This document shows, one piece after another, positions 7,897 to 16,181 of a stretch of DNA of 33,226 nt. Position 1 is the first letter of the stretch. Every line of letters starts with the position of its first letter. Both the position numbers and the translations under genes were made by a program. The DNA is from Candidatus Poseidoniaceae archaeon (GTDB taxonomy: Archaea; Thermoplasmatota; Poseidoniia; Poseidoniales; Poseidoniaceae), in assembly GCA_949373075.1 (NCBI GenBank), contig CASIBX010000009.1, positions 1-33,226 of the forward strand, read 5' to 3'. Under the pieces are notes generated by a model. The model saw only the letters and a list, made by a program, of their open reading frames with translations. It had not been told where the DNA came from and ran no database searches.

Positions 7897-9969
7897 ATGG
7901 GAAGACCTGTCACCTGCCTAATGGCAATACTGATGTTCTTGCCAATGGCCAGTGTGGCTTACACTAACACACAAATGACCTCTGCAGGTACTGCTTGGTT
8001 TGACTGTGAGGATTCATGGGCCAGTATACATGACTCAGAAGGCAATTTAATCGCAAATGGTAGTGAATATTCAGTATTATTGGATGCTCAAAACCATACA
8101 TTTGAGATTCCAGACATGGGTAAATGTCAGGGAGTGATTCCAGTTTCGGAAGAAATGCCAAACCTAAGACCCTCACCAATGGAGGTATTTTCGTCAATTG
8201 AATCCCAAACCTGCCCGCAGGATGGACTGTATTTGACATGTGAGGGGGAATATACCACTGGCGATTTAATTAATGACAGTGCAGACGTATTTGCAATCAA
8301 TGTTTCAGTTGATACAATACTTGCATTAACACTAGTTGCTGCATCTGCGAGTATTGAAGTCACACTACATTTTCAAAATGGTTCGCATGAAGTGGAGTTG
8401 GAACAGGGATTCCTTTTGGCAGTGAATACCTCGATTGTTGAAAGTAACGTATTACACATTCCAATTACAGAGGATGGAAGAATAATTGTCACATTATCTA
8501 GCCCGAGTCCAGACACCGTGTGGTCGATTCGAAGTGAGATATTTGACACAACCGCATTAATTCCATTAGTTCATTTAGATAATATTCTAGGGATTGGGAG
8601 TTCATCATTCTCCTACCCACTTGGTGGTGATGAATCCCTTGTTATCACTAAATCAGTTACCAACGATGGCCAACTAGAAATTCCAGTGATGTATCGCTAT
8701 ATCTATTCTGAAAGTGCGCAATCTGAATGGGAAGTTGCTACAATCGATGACAGAATAAAGGGCATCGATGATGTAAATTACATCGAATTCATGTGGGATT
8801 GTGATTGCCAATGGTTGGCGTCTATGTCCCGATACAGGCATTTTGACGCAGGATGGGGGATGGATGCCCCGAGTTTGATTCCTATGACATCTGTTAGCGA
8901 TAACTCAACTTATCCACTAATTGTAATGGATGGCCATCCTGAAGATGGGGAATTGACACTGTTCATGGGAGATTACCAAGACATCTTGCGAGTCGAAACA
9001 ACTGGCTGGAATGAATCGATTCATCTAATCGATGTAATTGTCGAAGGTGATATTTATGATCTCGAAGTTACAATTTGGGACATTGACCAAAACACCTGGA
9101 ATTCTTTGGAGGAGGTCACTAACACTTATTCTATGAATAAAATAAGTGCATCATTAGAGGTAGGAAGAGGCACCCACTTTATTCGTATTCAGCACATCAA
9201 TGGTAGTGAATCTGTAGGCGATAATGAAGAGCCGGTCGAATGGAAAATCAGAGTTAATACTGCTGTTCTGGACGAAGGAGAAGAGCCTTGGTTCCCGCCT
9301 TCTGAAACTGTCAAAGATGCAGCAGGGGTATTTTATTGGCTAATCGGATTCGTACTGATTGTTCCATTTATCATATTCTACCTGATAGTTAGAAATGAAA
9401 AACAATTTGCATTGGATTTCGCCAGTAAGAAGGACAGGCTTGAATGGCTGAGTAAGAAATTGAGTGATGGAGAATATCAGTCTAAAGATTTAGTTCGGGC
9501 ATTGCGAGCCGTTTCTTCACTGGAATGGGAAGACTCCCTAGAACTGTGGGGTGAACCAAAAGTCCGTCATTTGACTCAGGGTATAGATATGGCCGTGTGG
9601 TCCCTTGACAACATTCCAGAAACAGGTAGTGACTGGCCGATTTTAATTGGCATCCGGTCCAAGGAAGTTGAATGGAATATAGCTGCCCTGAAATTTGAAG
9701 CACCTGAAGGCGAGCCGTGGTTAGTGAGTAATGTCGAACCGAAATTGCTTACACGTGACCATGAAATATTCCTTGATACAATCAATAGTAATTCTCGATT
9801 ATTTGTGCAAGTTACGCTATCAGGCAGTAGTGATTCCCTAGATATTCACTTGTCTGGAATTGTTGATGGCGAGCCAATGGCTGCTAAAATGTCTAGAACA
9901 ATTTATCGTAACGATTCAAAATCAATTGCAATCGCAACTTCCGATGATGTGTCACAATCAGAAGAATAA
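7897..9969 (+). CDS. Exported single-pass membrane protein, unknown function
   Basis: A 690-aa protein starting at ATG 7897 with a signal peptide (MGRPVTCLMAILMFLPMASVAY). About 450 residues of extracellular beta-rich sequence with scattered NxS/T glycosylation-type sites and several Cys follow. One clear membrane helix (VFYWLIGFVLIVPFIIFYLIV, about residues 483-503) leads to a cytoplasmic part of about 185 residues. The cytoplasmic part begins with a charged helix (DRLEWLSKKLSDGEYQSKDLVRAL) and ends in a beta-rich domain. I do not recognise any domain. The layout (sensor-like outside, folded domain inside) would fit signal transfer across the membrane, but nothing catalytic is visible. It diverges from the broken arcS with 65 bases between starts and abuts dnaJ tail to tail with no spacer. 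Confidence 0.8.
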   Translation: MGRPVTCLMAILMFLPMASVAYTNTQMTSAGTAWFDCEDSWASIHDSEGNLIANGSEYSVLLDAQNHTFEIPDMGKCQGVIPVSEEMPNLRPSPMEVFSSIESQTCPQDGLYLTCEGEYTTGDLINDSADVFAINVSVDTILALTLVAASASIEVTLHFQNGSHEVELEQGFLLAVNTSIVESNVLHIPITEDGRIIVTLSSPSPDTVWSIRSEIFDTTALIPLVHLDNILGIGSSSFSYPLGGDESLVITKSVTNDGQLEIPVMYRYIYSESAQSEWEVATIDDRIKGIDDVNYIEFMWDCDCQWLASMSRYRHFDAGWGMDAPSLIPMTSVSDNSTYPLIVMDGHPEDGELTLFMGDYQDILRVETTGWNESIHLIDVIVEGDIYDLEVTIWDIDQNTWNSLEEVTNTYSMNKISASLEVGRGTHFIRIQHINGSESVGDNEEPVEWKIRVNTAVLDEGEEPWFPPSETVKDAAGVFYWLIGFVLIVPFIIFYLIVRNEKQFALDFASKKDRLEWLSKKLSDGEYQSKDLVRALRAVSSLEWEDSLELWGEPKVRHLTQGIDMAVWSLDNIPETGSDWPILIGIRSKEVEWNIAALKFEAPEGEPWLVSNVEPKLLTRDHEIFLDTINSNSRLFVQVTLSGSSDSLDIHLSGIVDGEPMAAKMSRTIYRNDSKSIAIATSDDVSQSEE

Positions 9970-11094
9970 TCATCTACGACGCTCATTGGCATCATCGATT
10001 ATTTTGCTGACAGTATCCTTGCTTCCAGATAATTTCTCTCTTAATTCTTCAAGAGACTTTTTGCTTGATTTGTCTAACTTAGAAGGCATGTGTAGTTTGC
10101 ACAAGATGACCACATCTCCTCGCCCCACACCCCTACTGGATGGTAATCCACGCGCAGGTATTGTGATTGTATCGCCAGAATTAGTACCGGCTGGAACTTT
10201 GATTACCAAATCCTTGTCGTCGATATGAGGCAGAGTAATATTAGTCCCCAAAGCCAAATCGCTGAAACCAAGAGGTAAAGACATGATTAGGTCCATTCCG
10301 TTTCTTTCAAACCATTGATGCTCCCCAATAACCAATTCAATAAACAAATCACCAGATACACCATTTCCGTTTGGAGCAGGTTGGCCTTTACCACGCATTC
10401 GCAATCTAGTACCGTCTTGCGCTCCTTTTGGAATCGAGAATCTCAATTTTTGGGATTCAGATTGCAAACCATCTCCAGCACATGTCTTACATTTTGCAGC
10501 TCTAGTTCGACCTGAACCTTCACATCTAGGACATGCCCTGACCGAGTCTTGAACAAATGGTCCAATTTGTTGCCTGACTCTTACCTGTCCAGCTCCATCA
10601 CATTCTCCACATTGAGTAGTGATGCCATCCTTTGCTCCAGTTCCTTCACAATCAACGCATGAGATAGGTAACTCCGCTTCCATTTCTGCATTACTACCAT
10701 CTAAAATTGATTTCAAATCGGTTTCATGGCGAATAAGAATATCATGACCTTGCCTGCGACTAGATCTTTGCCTTCCTCCTCCAAAGAAACTCGAAAAGAA
10801 ATCACCGCCCATTATGTCATCGAGATTGATGTTGAAACCTTGGAAACCACCCGGGCCGAATGGAGAACCTCCTGGACTATTATGGCCAAAGCGATCGTAA
10901 TTGCTTCTTTTCGCACTATCTGACAATACAGCATAGGCTTCCTGTATTTCTTTGAACTTCTCATCAGCATCAGGTGCATCGTTTTTGTCAGGGTGGTACT
11001 TCCTCGCCAAAGACCTGAAAGCCTTTTTCAATTCCGTGTCATCTGCCCCTTTAGAGACTCCAAGAACTTCGTAGTAGTCTCTCTTATCAGACAC
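9970..11094 (-). CDS. dnaJ: Molecular chaperone DnaJ (Hsp40)
   Basis: Co-chaperone that delivers unfolded protein to DnaK and stimulates its ATPase. The GTG at 11094 is chosen as start: it gives [13 protein letters not shown], the standard J-domain beginning, has GAGGTGG five bases upstream, and yields 374 aa, the normal length. An open extension of 17 codons upstream is not family-like. In order: J domain with HPD at 34-36, a Gly/Phe-rich linker (about 71-108), four zinc-finger repeats CxxCxGxG (146, 162, 188, 202), and the two C-terminal substrate-binding domains. It is a complete type I DnaJ. No dnaK or grpE lies in the window; the gene directly upstream on the same strand is a membrane zinc-ribbon protein. 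Confidence 0.97.
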   Translation of the reverse strand: MSDKRDYYEVLGVSKGADDTELKKAFRSLARKYHPDKNDAPDADEKFKEIQEAYAVLSDSAKRSNYDRFGHNSPGGSPFGPGGFQGFNINLDDIMGGDFFSSFFGGGRQRSSRRQGHDILIRHETDLKSILDGSNAEMEAELPISCVDCEGTGAKDGITTQCGECDGAGQVRVRQQIGPFVQDSVRACPRCEGSGRTRAAKCKTCAGDGLQSESQKLRFSIPKGAQDGTRLRMRGKGQPAPNGNGVSGDLFIELVIGEHQWFERNGMDLIMSLPLGFSDLALGTNITLPHIDDKDLVIKVPAGTNSGDTITIPARGLPSSRGVGRGDVVILCKLHMPSKLDKSSKKSLEELREKLSGSKDTVSKIIDDANERRR

Positions 11095-11148
11095 ATTGAC
11101 CACCTCGGACAGGACATGGGGGACGACGGGGGTTCTTGAGTACAACGC

Positions 11149-12072
11149 TCAAATATCGCTACCACAGTTTGAACAGTAGCGTTCACCGACCGGATTAGAT
11201 GTTCCACAAACTTTGCAAGAAGGTTGAGGTGAAAGACCGGATTTTGAAGCGGTGGTTACACCGGTTGGAGCTGTAGTTCCAAAAGCCATTTCTTCAATTG
11301 ACATTTCTCTGACTACAGGTGCACTAATTTGATTTGTATCTTCATCGATAACCACGGTCTCCATACCGGAATCGGTCATCGATGACATTTCCATTGGTCT
11401 AGGTCTCTTTCCTTCAGATTCAACCGGTTGGATTGGGGCGATAGGCCGTTGAGCGATCACAGGTGCTATCTGGCTGCGGGCGGAAAGTGTAGCGTTTTTC
11501 TGCTGCTCACGTTCTGATTTGCGGTCACGCCCCCGCAATGAGGAAATCCAATCCAAAAACGAATCCATAGGAGAGGTCTTTCTTACTGCACCGATAGTGG
11601 AATTTACTCCCGAATCCTCAAACTGTTCATCACCCGAGACTCTAGCCTGGGCTCTCCTCACATGTTCAGAGTCGATTAACATCTCAACTTCAACCTCAGA
11701 ATCAATCTCTCGCTCACCAATCGTAGCGTTACTCCCAATAACACCTCCAACTTGTCCAGACAAAGTTGCTTGAGCTTCTTCAGAGAGTTTAGTTTCCATC
11801 GCAATGTCCTTTTCCCAAACACCTAGTTCTTCGGCTTTGAAATGGCCTCCGACTGATTTTACAGCCTTGCTGCGCTGCCATTCATGATCTCTAACCACTC
11901 GTGTTTTGCGGAACAGAATAATTCCAATTCCAATAGTCACTGCGTGTAATGAAATATCAAGAGTACTTGAAACAGCCAACATATCTCCCAGTGGAGTAAC
12001 GATTAACCTCAGAGCATTGAGAACCAATGTTGGGGTCAAAAGTAGAATGAAGGAGGTCAATTGCCTAGCCAT
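11149..12072 (-). CDS. Membrane protein with C-terminal zinc ribbon
   Basis: A 307-aa protein starting at ATG 12072. The N-terminus holds two hydrophobic segments (about 6-30, SFILLLTPTLVLNAL; and about 36-54, LDISLHAVTIGIGIILF). A long, charged, low-complexity linker follows, with coiled-coil-like and Pro/Ser-rich parts. The end is a zinc ribbon, CKVCGTSNPVGERYCSNCGSDI, with two CxxC pairs. Such ribbons are common on archaeal membrane proteins of unknown role. It precedes dnaJ by 54 bases on the same strand, so the two may be cotranscribed. No function can be assigned. Confidence 0.75.
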   Translation of the reverse strand: MARQLTSFILLLTPTLVLNALRLIVTPLGDMLAVSSTLDISLHAVTIGIGIILFRKTRVVRDHEWQRSKAVKSVGGHFKAEELGVWEKDIAMETKLSEEAQATLSGQVGGVIGSNATIGEREIDSEVEVEMLIDSEHVRRAQARVSGDEQFEDSGVNSTIGAVRKTSPMDSFLDWISSLRGRDRKSEREQQKNATLSARSQIAPVIAQRPIAPIQPVESEGKRPRPMEMSSMTDSGMETVVIDEDTNQISAPVVREMSIEEMAFGTTAPTGVTTASKSGLSPQPSCKVCGTSNPVGERYCSNCGSDI

Positions 12073-12114
12073 CTAACCCACTGCTTCAACCATCAAGCAA
12101 TGAAGGTTTGTGCA

Positions 12115-13089
12115 TTATGAGCGGTCACGGGGTGCTCTACCGTTACGTACAAGCCCGTCAAAGAGACCTATCGTAAATGCGGTATGAAGGATGACCAAGC
12201 ATAGTGGAATCCCAAGGAAGGAACTTATTCCTGCATTTTTTTGTCGGTAGATTGCACCCATCATTAACAAAGTTGCTCCGTATGCAGCAGGAGCCCACCA
12301 CCATGAGTGAAGAGTGAATATCATAATGAGACCAACAATTGGTAAAAACTCTCGAACATCTGTCCTTGTAGGATGTTTCAGGATGACTTTCGTTCTCCAA
12401 AAACCATACCTGTGACACATTTTCCACCAATTGGAAAGAGATGAACGCTTGTGCATGTAAACACATGAGACATCAGAACGCCACAATTGCCATCCCTTGG
12501 CTAACAACCGCATCGATAAATCACTATCTTGGCTAGTAATGAATCGTTCATCCCAGCCCTCGACATCACGTAATGCCTCGACGCTATGCAAACAAAATGC
12601 AGGAATTTTGGTCTGACCTCTGCTCTTGAATTTTTGGAATTGTCCGCCGCCTGATCCTATTGGTGTCGAGAGTGCTCCTTCCACCCACTGTGAAATTGTA
12701 TCTGCTGAACCACTGGACTCTGTCCTGCAGCCTAAAGCACCAATTTTCACCCCGATATCTGCTTCGATTTCCTCCAACTCTTTGACACGTTTTTCAACAT
12801 GATCTGGGTCTATCCATGAATGTCCAATTATTTCTAAACAGTGAGTTGTTTCTTCATTAATATGCTCCAGTGCCAGGTTCCTAGCTTGGGCTACCCTTTT
12901 GCCTGGATTAGAAACTACTTTGATTTTAGATCCATATTTTGATAGCAATTCTAGAGTACGGTCATCAGACCCACCATCCATTACCAACACTTCGATAGAC
13001 ATGGTTTGAGCGAGCAGACTATCGATACACCTCTCGATGTGTCGCTCTTCATTGAGGACGGGTACCACTGCACAAACCCGAACTTCCAT
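12115..13089 (-). CDS. Family 2 glycosyltransferase with C-terminal membrane segments
   Basis: Transfers a sugar from a nucleotide-activated donor, probably during glycan or N-glycan assembly at the inner face of the membrane. The 324-aa product starts at ATG 13089 with the GT-A entry CAVVPVLNEERHIERCIDSLL, then VLVMDGGSDDRT (about 34-45) and NPGKRVAQARNLAL (about 61-74), all typical of GT2 enzymes. DERFITSQDSDLSMRLLAKGW carries the probable catalytic acid region (ED/QD equivalent), followed by a positively charged amphipathic stretch. At least two hydrophobic segments near the C-terminus (FLPIVGLIMIFTLHSWWWAPAA and IPLCLVILHTAFTIGLF) should anchor it. It resembles ExoA-like succinoglycan-type transferases in layout. 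The substrate is unknown. It stands alone, divergent from UPF0201. Confidence 0.92.
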   Translation of the reverse strand: MEVRVCAVVPVLNEERHIERCIDSLLAQTMSIEVLVMDGGSDDRTLELLSKYGSKIKVVSNPGKRVAQARNLALEHINEETTHCLEIIGHSWIDPDHVEKRVKELEEIEADIGVKIGALGCRTESSGSADTISQWVEGALSTPIGSGGGQFQKFKSRGQTKIPAFCLHSVEALRDVEGWDERFITSQDSDLSMRLLAKGWQLWRSDVSCVYMHKRSSLSNWWKMCHRYGFWRTKVILKHPTRTDVREFLPIVGLIMIFTLHSWWWAPAAYGATLLMMGAIYRQKNAGISSFLGIPLCLVILHTAFTIGLFDGLVRNGRAPRDRS

Positions 13090-13163
13090 GGTGTCTCGAT
13101 TTCGCTTCAGAATGTCAAGGTTGGCCTGTCAACTTCATTGACCATGGCTTTCTGGCACATAAT

Positions 13164-13670
13164 ATGCCGAGACTGAAACTCACAGGAATCGATGAAGGAT
13201 TCTCGGTAATGGTTTCATCAAAGTTACAAGGTGCAGATGAGCCAGAATTAGTTCTGGAATCGATACTAGCAATTTTTCCTGATTTCACTTGTGGGCTACC
13301 TGAGAAACCTCAGTTCCCTTCGAACCAAGATGAAAACTTAGCATCAGATGGAGTCTCTCTCGGTAATTTTCTCGAGTTGATTCATAGACAATACATACTA
13401 GATACTGCCCTAGATTTCATGTCCAAAGACCTTGACAACACCGGCACTATATTCCATATCTCTAGGCAAGCAGCGCTAGCAGGTAAAGTCGCTTTCCCGC
13501 TTCTAGGGGAATCTCCACTGGGAGGTGTAATCACAATCGAGATTGGAGGAGAGAACCTCGAAGATTGGTTGGAAGCAGCAACATGGCACAATGGTCGAGA
13601 CAACATACCGCGTCGCATCGGTGACGAATTTACTATGGACGAAAAGGGTGAAGCCGTCACCTGGCACTAA
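13164..13670 (+). CDS. UPF0201 family protein (archaeal, COG1931-like)
   Basis: A 168-aa protein starting at ATG 13164. It matches the archaeal UPF0201 pattern: an N-terminal strand-helix-strand with VLESILAIFPDF, then a helix with LIHRQYILDTAL (the family's HRRILDTAR), then FHISRQAALAGKVAF (the family's LNKQAAFxGxVNF), PLGGVITIEI (PLGPIxVxI), and a closing DWLEAATW. The fold is an L5/exosome-like RNA-binding alpha/beta domain by family knowledge; the exact cellular role of UPF0201 is not established. The last residues run past the usual end by about 25 and overlap the convergent fusion gene by 14 bases. Divergent from the glycosyltransferase with a 74-base shared upstream region. Confidence 0.88.
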   Translation: MPRLKLTGIDEGFSVMVSSKLQGADEPELVLESILAIFPDFTCGLPEKPQFPSNQDENLASDGVSLGNFLELIHRQYILDTALDFMSKDLDNTGTIFHISRQAALAGKVAFPLLGESPLGGVITIEIGGENLEDWLEAATWHNGRDNIPRRIGDEFTMDEKGEAVTWH

Positions 13671-14580
13671 TCGCTTCAGCGATTTCGCGGTCGGGACCAA
13701 GCCAATCAACTTCATCAGGACCACTACACCACTGGACTTTGTCGTGAACGTGTAGCACCATTTTGCCGGAAATAATGTTGCAAACCATTACGTGAAGTCT
13801 GACCACTACATCGCCATGGTCAAAAATCCAAGTGCCAATGCTTTTTCCGATTTCAACATCTAATTCTAGCTCTTCTTTAATCTCCCGAACTAAGCATTCT
13901 GCGGCATCTTCCCCTTCTTCGAATTTCCCACCTGGAAATTCCCACCAACCTGCATGTTTTTCGCTAGGAGCTCTTCGAGCTGCAAGAAACTTACCATCAT
14001 GAATTATGGCACCTGCGCCTACATCGAGACAAGGAGGGCGCAGCATACGATCGATGCACTCGAGAACCAAACCTTGAGCATCGCTCTGCGTTTTTGGAAG
14101 ATGAAGAAAGAAGCATGGGGTTTCATCTTCAAGGGCGTTTAGAGTACGGTAAAGGGTTTCATTGCAAAGAAATTCCCCCGCATCTGTACTAATCTTTGGA
14201 GAGTCAATCATTCGTTCAATATCCCAATCGTCAGGATTTATAGTTGCAGAAAGTTCACCCTTACCTGCAATATTAGAGTTTCTAATTTGTCGTCCAGAAT
14301 TGTCAGGAATTCTGAAATCCAGTTCATCTTTAGCACGAGTTTCAATCCTTGGCCACTCGGCATTTTCAGCCAATCCAATATGGATTATTGCGGCAAACTT
14401 TCGACTCATTAACAATTCTGATACAACCTTTGAACCTTCTTCATCAACTGGTAATACTATTGATTCAATTTTGTGTTCACGTACACTTTTACCTGATAGT
14501 GAAAGGGCAACATCACCTGAGATATTAGTTGCATGAGCACCAAATGGCTCGAATCCGGTAACTAGAACTGGCCCCGCCAT
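13657..14580 (-). CDS. Pyroglutamyl-peptidase-like / NUDIX hydrolase fusion
   Basis: One uninterrupted 307-aa frame from ATG 14580 joins two enzyme families. Residues 1 to about 180 are a C15 pyrrolidone-carboxylate peptidase domain: VLVTGFEPFG near the start, a candidate Glu at 80, the nucleophile segment AGEFLCNETLY with Cys139, and the catalytic His in FFLHLP (His160). This family removes N-terminal pyroglutamate from peptides. Residues about 184-307 are a NUDIX domain with a near-perfect box beginning at G218 (GKFEEGE, then REIKEEL); the box Gly near its end is Glu239. The NUDIX half resembles MutT-type 8-oxo-dGTP or CTP pyrophosphatases (GWWEFPGGK, AARRAPSEKHAG). All key peptidase residues appear present. 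The joining of these two activities is unusual. Confidence 0.9.
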   Translation of the reverse strand: MAGPVLVTGFEPFGAHATNISGDVALSLSGKSVREHKIESIVLPVDEEGSKVVSELLMSRKFAAIIHIGLAENAEWPRIETRAKDELDFRIPDNSGRQIRNSNIAGKGELSATINPDDWDIERMIDSPKISTDAGEFLCNETLYRTLNALEDETPCFFLHLPKTQSDAQGLVLECIDRMLRPPCLDVGAGAIIHDGKFLAARRAPSEKHAGWWEFPGGKFEEGEDAAECLVREIKEELELDVEIGKSIGTWIFDHGDVVVRLHVMVCNIISGKMVLHVHDKVQWCSGPDEVDWLGPDREIAEAISAR

Positions 14581-14655
14581 ATTTCACCTTCACACGTCCC
14601 CTTCAATGAGATTTGTGTCGCCACATTGACAAGTATTCACTTGTACGAGTGTCTA

Positions 14656-14985
14656 ATGCTGGAAGATGATGAGGTCCTAGAGGTGGTTGTGCCTGTAGAT
14701 GAAGAACCTGTAGATTCCTTGGCACTGAGTAAAACAATTTGGCATGAAATAACCGCAGGTGTCGGCATCTGGGGAGCATTCCGACCAATCTTTGCAGTGA
14801 TATTAGCTCTAGTTCCTTTTCTCTATTTAGGTCAACATTTCAACAGGAACCATCGCAGAGGTACAGATTGGTTTCTACTACAAATCCCTCTAGCATTCAC
14901 ACTTGTACTCTGGGTACTGCTTTACGCATGGTCGATTTTCGATGCCTGGAGAGATGCAAGTATAATCGTTTCAAAACAGTCATGA
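14656..14985 (+). CDS. Small membrane protein, two predicted helices
   Basis: The ATG at 14656 gives about 109 aa; an in-frame TTG at 14626 would add ten residues without improving the protein. An acidic N-terminus (LEDDEVLEVVVPVDEEPVD) is followed by two hydrophobic helices (FRPIFAVILALVPFLYLG and LLQIPLAFTLVLWVLLYAWSIF) separated by a basic, His-containing loop (QHFNRNHRRGTDW), and a short polar tail. I do not recognise the family. It diverges from the Pcp-NUDIX gene and overlaps the metalloprotease gene by 6 bases tail to tail. Confidence 0.65.
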   Translation: MLEDDEVLEVVVPVDEEPVDSLALSKTIWHEITAGVGIWGAFRPIFAVILALVPFLYLGQHFNRNHRRGTDWFLLQIPLAFTLVLWVLLYAWSIFDAWRDASIIVSKQS

Positions 14986-15738
14986 CCATAATTGGCCACT
15001 GCACTTTAGTTCACCACTCGCCATTCCTTCAAGGTCTGATTTATCATCATCATCAAACTCATCTGGTAAACTACCACTGATGAAATTACCAACATCATTA
15101 CTTTCTATCGCCCAATACATAACTGAATCTTCATTGTTGGAGTGTCCGGGATGGTTCGGATCTTCATGAGATATTGGTGACTCATAAACGAGATTAACCA
15201 ATCCAAGCAGATGGCCAGCTTCATGGACGGTTACCGCTCGTTCTACTTCTTCATTTGAAGGACGTCCAAAGAGACCCTCTGCTTCATCTACTGAGTCCTT
15301 GAAAATGGCGATTGTCGAGGCATCAACTGCAACCCCAAGTACTGATTCATCAGTATACTTCCCAGACGGGAACAAGAAATACCAATGTAATGTGTCTGAA
15401 CCCATTGCATCTCCACCGTTTTCCCACCTAGCATCTCTAACGTCATCATCAGACCAGACCGTGTCTATTGAAAAATCAGTTTCGACTGAATTTATTGTAA
15501 TCCCACCCGGCTTGTTGCAAACATTTTGGATTCGATTTTTCACTAATTCCTTAGCCACTGGGTCATATCCATTTTCATAAAGAAAGTGTATTTCCATTTT
15601 TTCAAATTTATCATCTTGCAAACATGCAAGTGCTAATCCCCCAGCAGTACCTCTTCTCTCATCATTTGATAATGCATCACCAAAACAACCCGACATAGAG
15701 GAAGTTATCAGTAAAATCGCTAGTAAATATTTACTCAT
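14980..15738 (-). CDS. Metzincin-like lipoprotein metalloprotease
   Basis: A 252-aa protein from ATG 15738 with a short signal peptide ending in a lipobox (SSMSGC, Cys18), so it should be lipid-anchored outside the membrane. Residues 172-182 read HEAGHLLGLVN, the zinc-binding HExxHxxGxx signature of metzincins, but the third ligand position (His or Asp) is Asn182. His191, His196 and His199 follow closely, and SVMYW at 206-210 could be the Met-turn. Function inferred: extracellular zinc protease. Its AGGTGG ribosome site overlaps the stop codon of the gene before it (8-base gap), and the two giant surface proteins lie upstream on the same strand, which makes surface-protein processing a possible role. 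Confidence 0.85.
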   Translation of the reverse strand: MSKYLLAILLITSSMSGCFGDALSNDERRGTAGGLALACLQDDKFEKMEIHFLYENGYDPVAKELVKNRIQNVCNKPGGITINSVETDFSIDTVWSDDDVRDARWENGGDAMGSDTLHWYFLFPSGKYTDESVLGVAVDASTIAIFKDSVDEAEGLFGRPSNEEVERAVTVHEAGHLLGLVNLVYESPISHEDPNHPGHSNNEDSVMYWAIESNDVGNFISGSLPDEFDDDDKSDLEGMASGELKCSGQLWS

Positions 15739-15746
15739 GAAACCAC

Positions 15747-16169
15747 CTAAAAGTCTTCGGGAATGTCTGTAGGGCTGAATAGTTGCCCAGGTCCTGAAGC
15801 CTGCGACAACTGACTACGAATCAAGTGCTCCCAGGACCTCATTACCCCTAGTGCATCACTTATCACCATCTCTTCCTCTTCTAAGGTCACTCGTATTAGA
15901 GTGTCAAGAATGTCGACTCTGTCACGGTCTACCAGAGATAGAGCCTTGTCTAAATCAAATGATGTGTCACTAATAACAGGCTCAACATCTAAAGGCCATG
16001 GTTTAGCCAGATTTTCAGGTAATTCAGTAGTGTGATCTTCTAATTGCTTGAGTAGCCTATTAGTCCATCGAGATATTACCAAACTAGTTTCCAAAACAGG
16101 CATACTTAGTTGATTAATCAAATTGACTAATCTTTCTTGTAAAGTAACCATGGAATCAGAACCACTCAT
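15747..16169 (-). CDS. Small helical cytoplasmic protein in the surface-protein operon
   Basis: A 140-aa protein starting at ATG 16169, with GGGGTGG five bases upstream and the stop of the 1,797-aa gene only 12 bases before it. It is mostly helical, with long leucine-spaced stretches (LQERLVNLINQLSMPVLETSLVISRWTNRLLKQLEDH and DILDTLIRVTLEEEEMVISDALGVMRSWEHLI). There is no signal peptide or clear membrane segment. I do not recognise it. Its position between a giant membrane protein and a lipoprotein protease, with near-zero spacing on both sides, suggests translational coupling and a linked function. Confidence 0.75.
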   Translation of the reverse strand: MSGSDSMVTLQERLVNLINQLSMPVLETSLVISRWTNRLLKQLEDHTTELPENLAKPWPLDVEPVISDTSFDLDKALSLVDRDRVDILDTLIRVTLEEEEMVISDALGVMRSWEHLIRSQLSQASGPGQLFSPTDIPEDF

Positions 16170-16181
16170 ATGGCCACCCCG

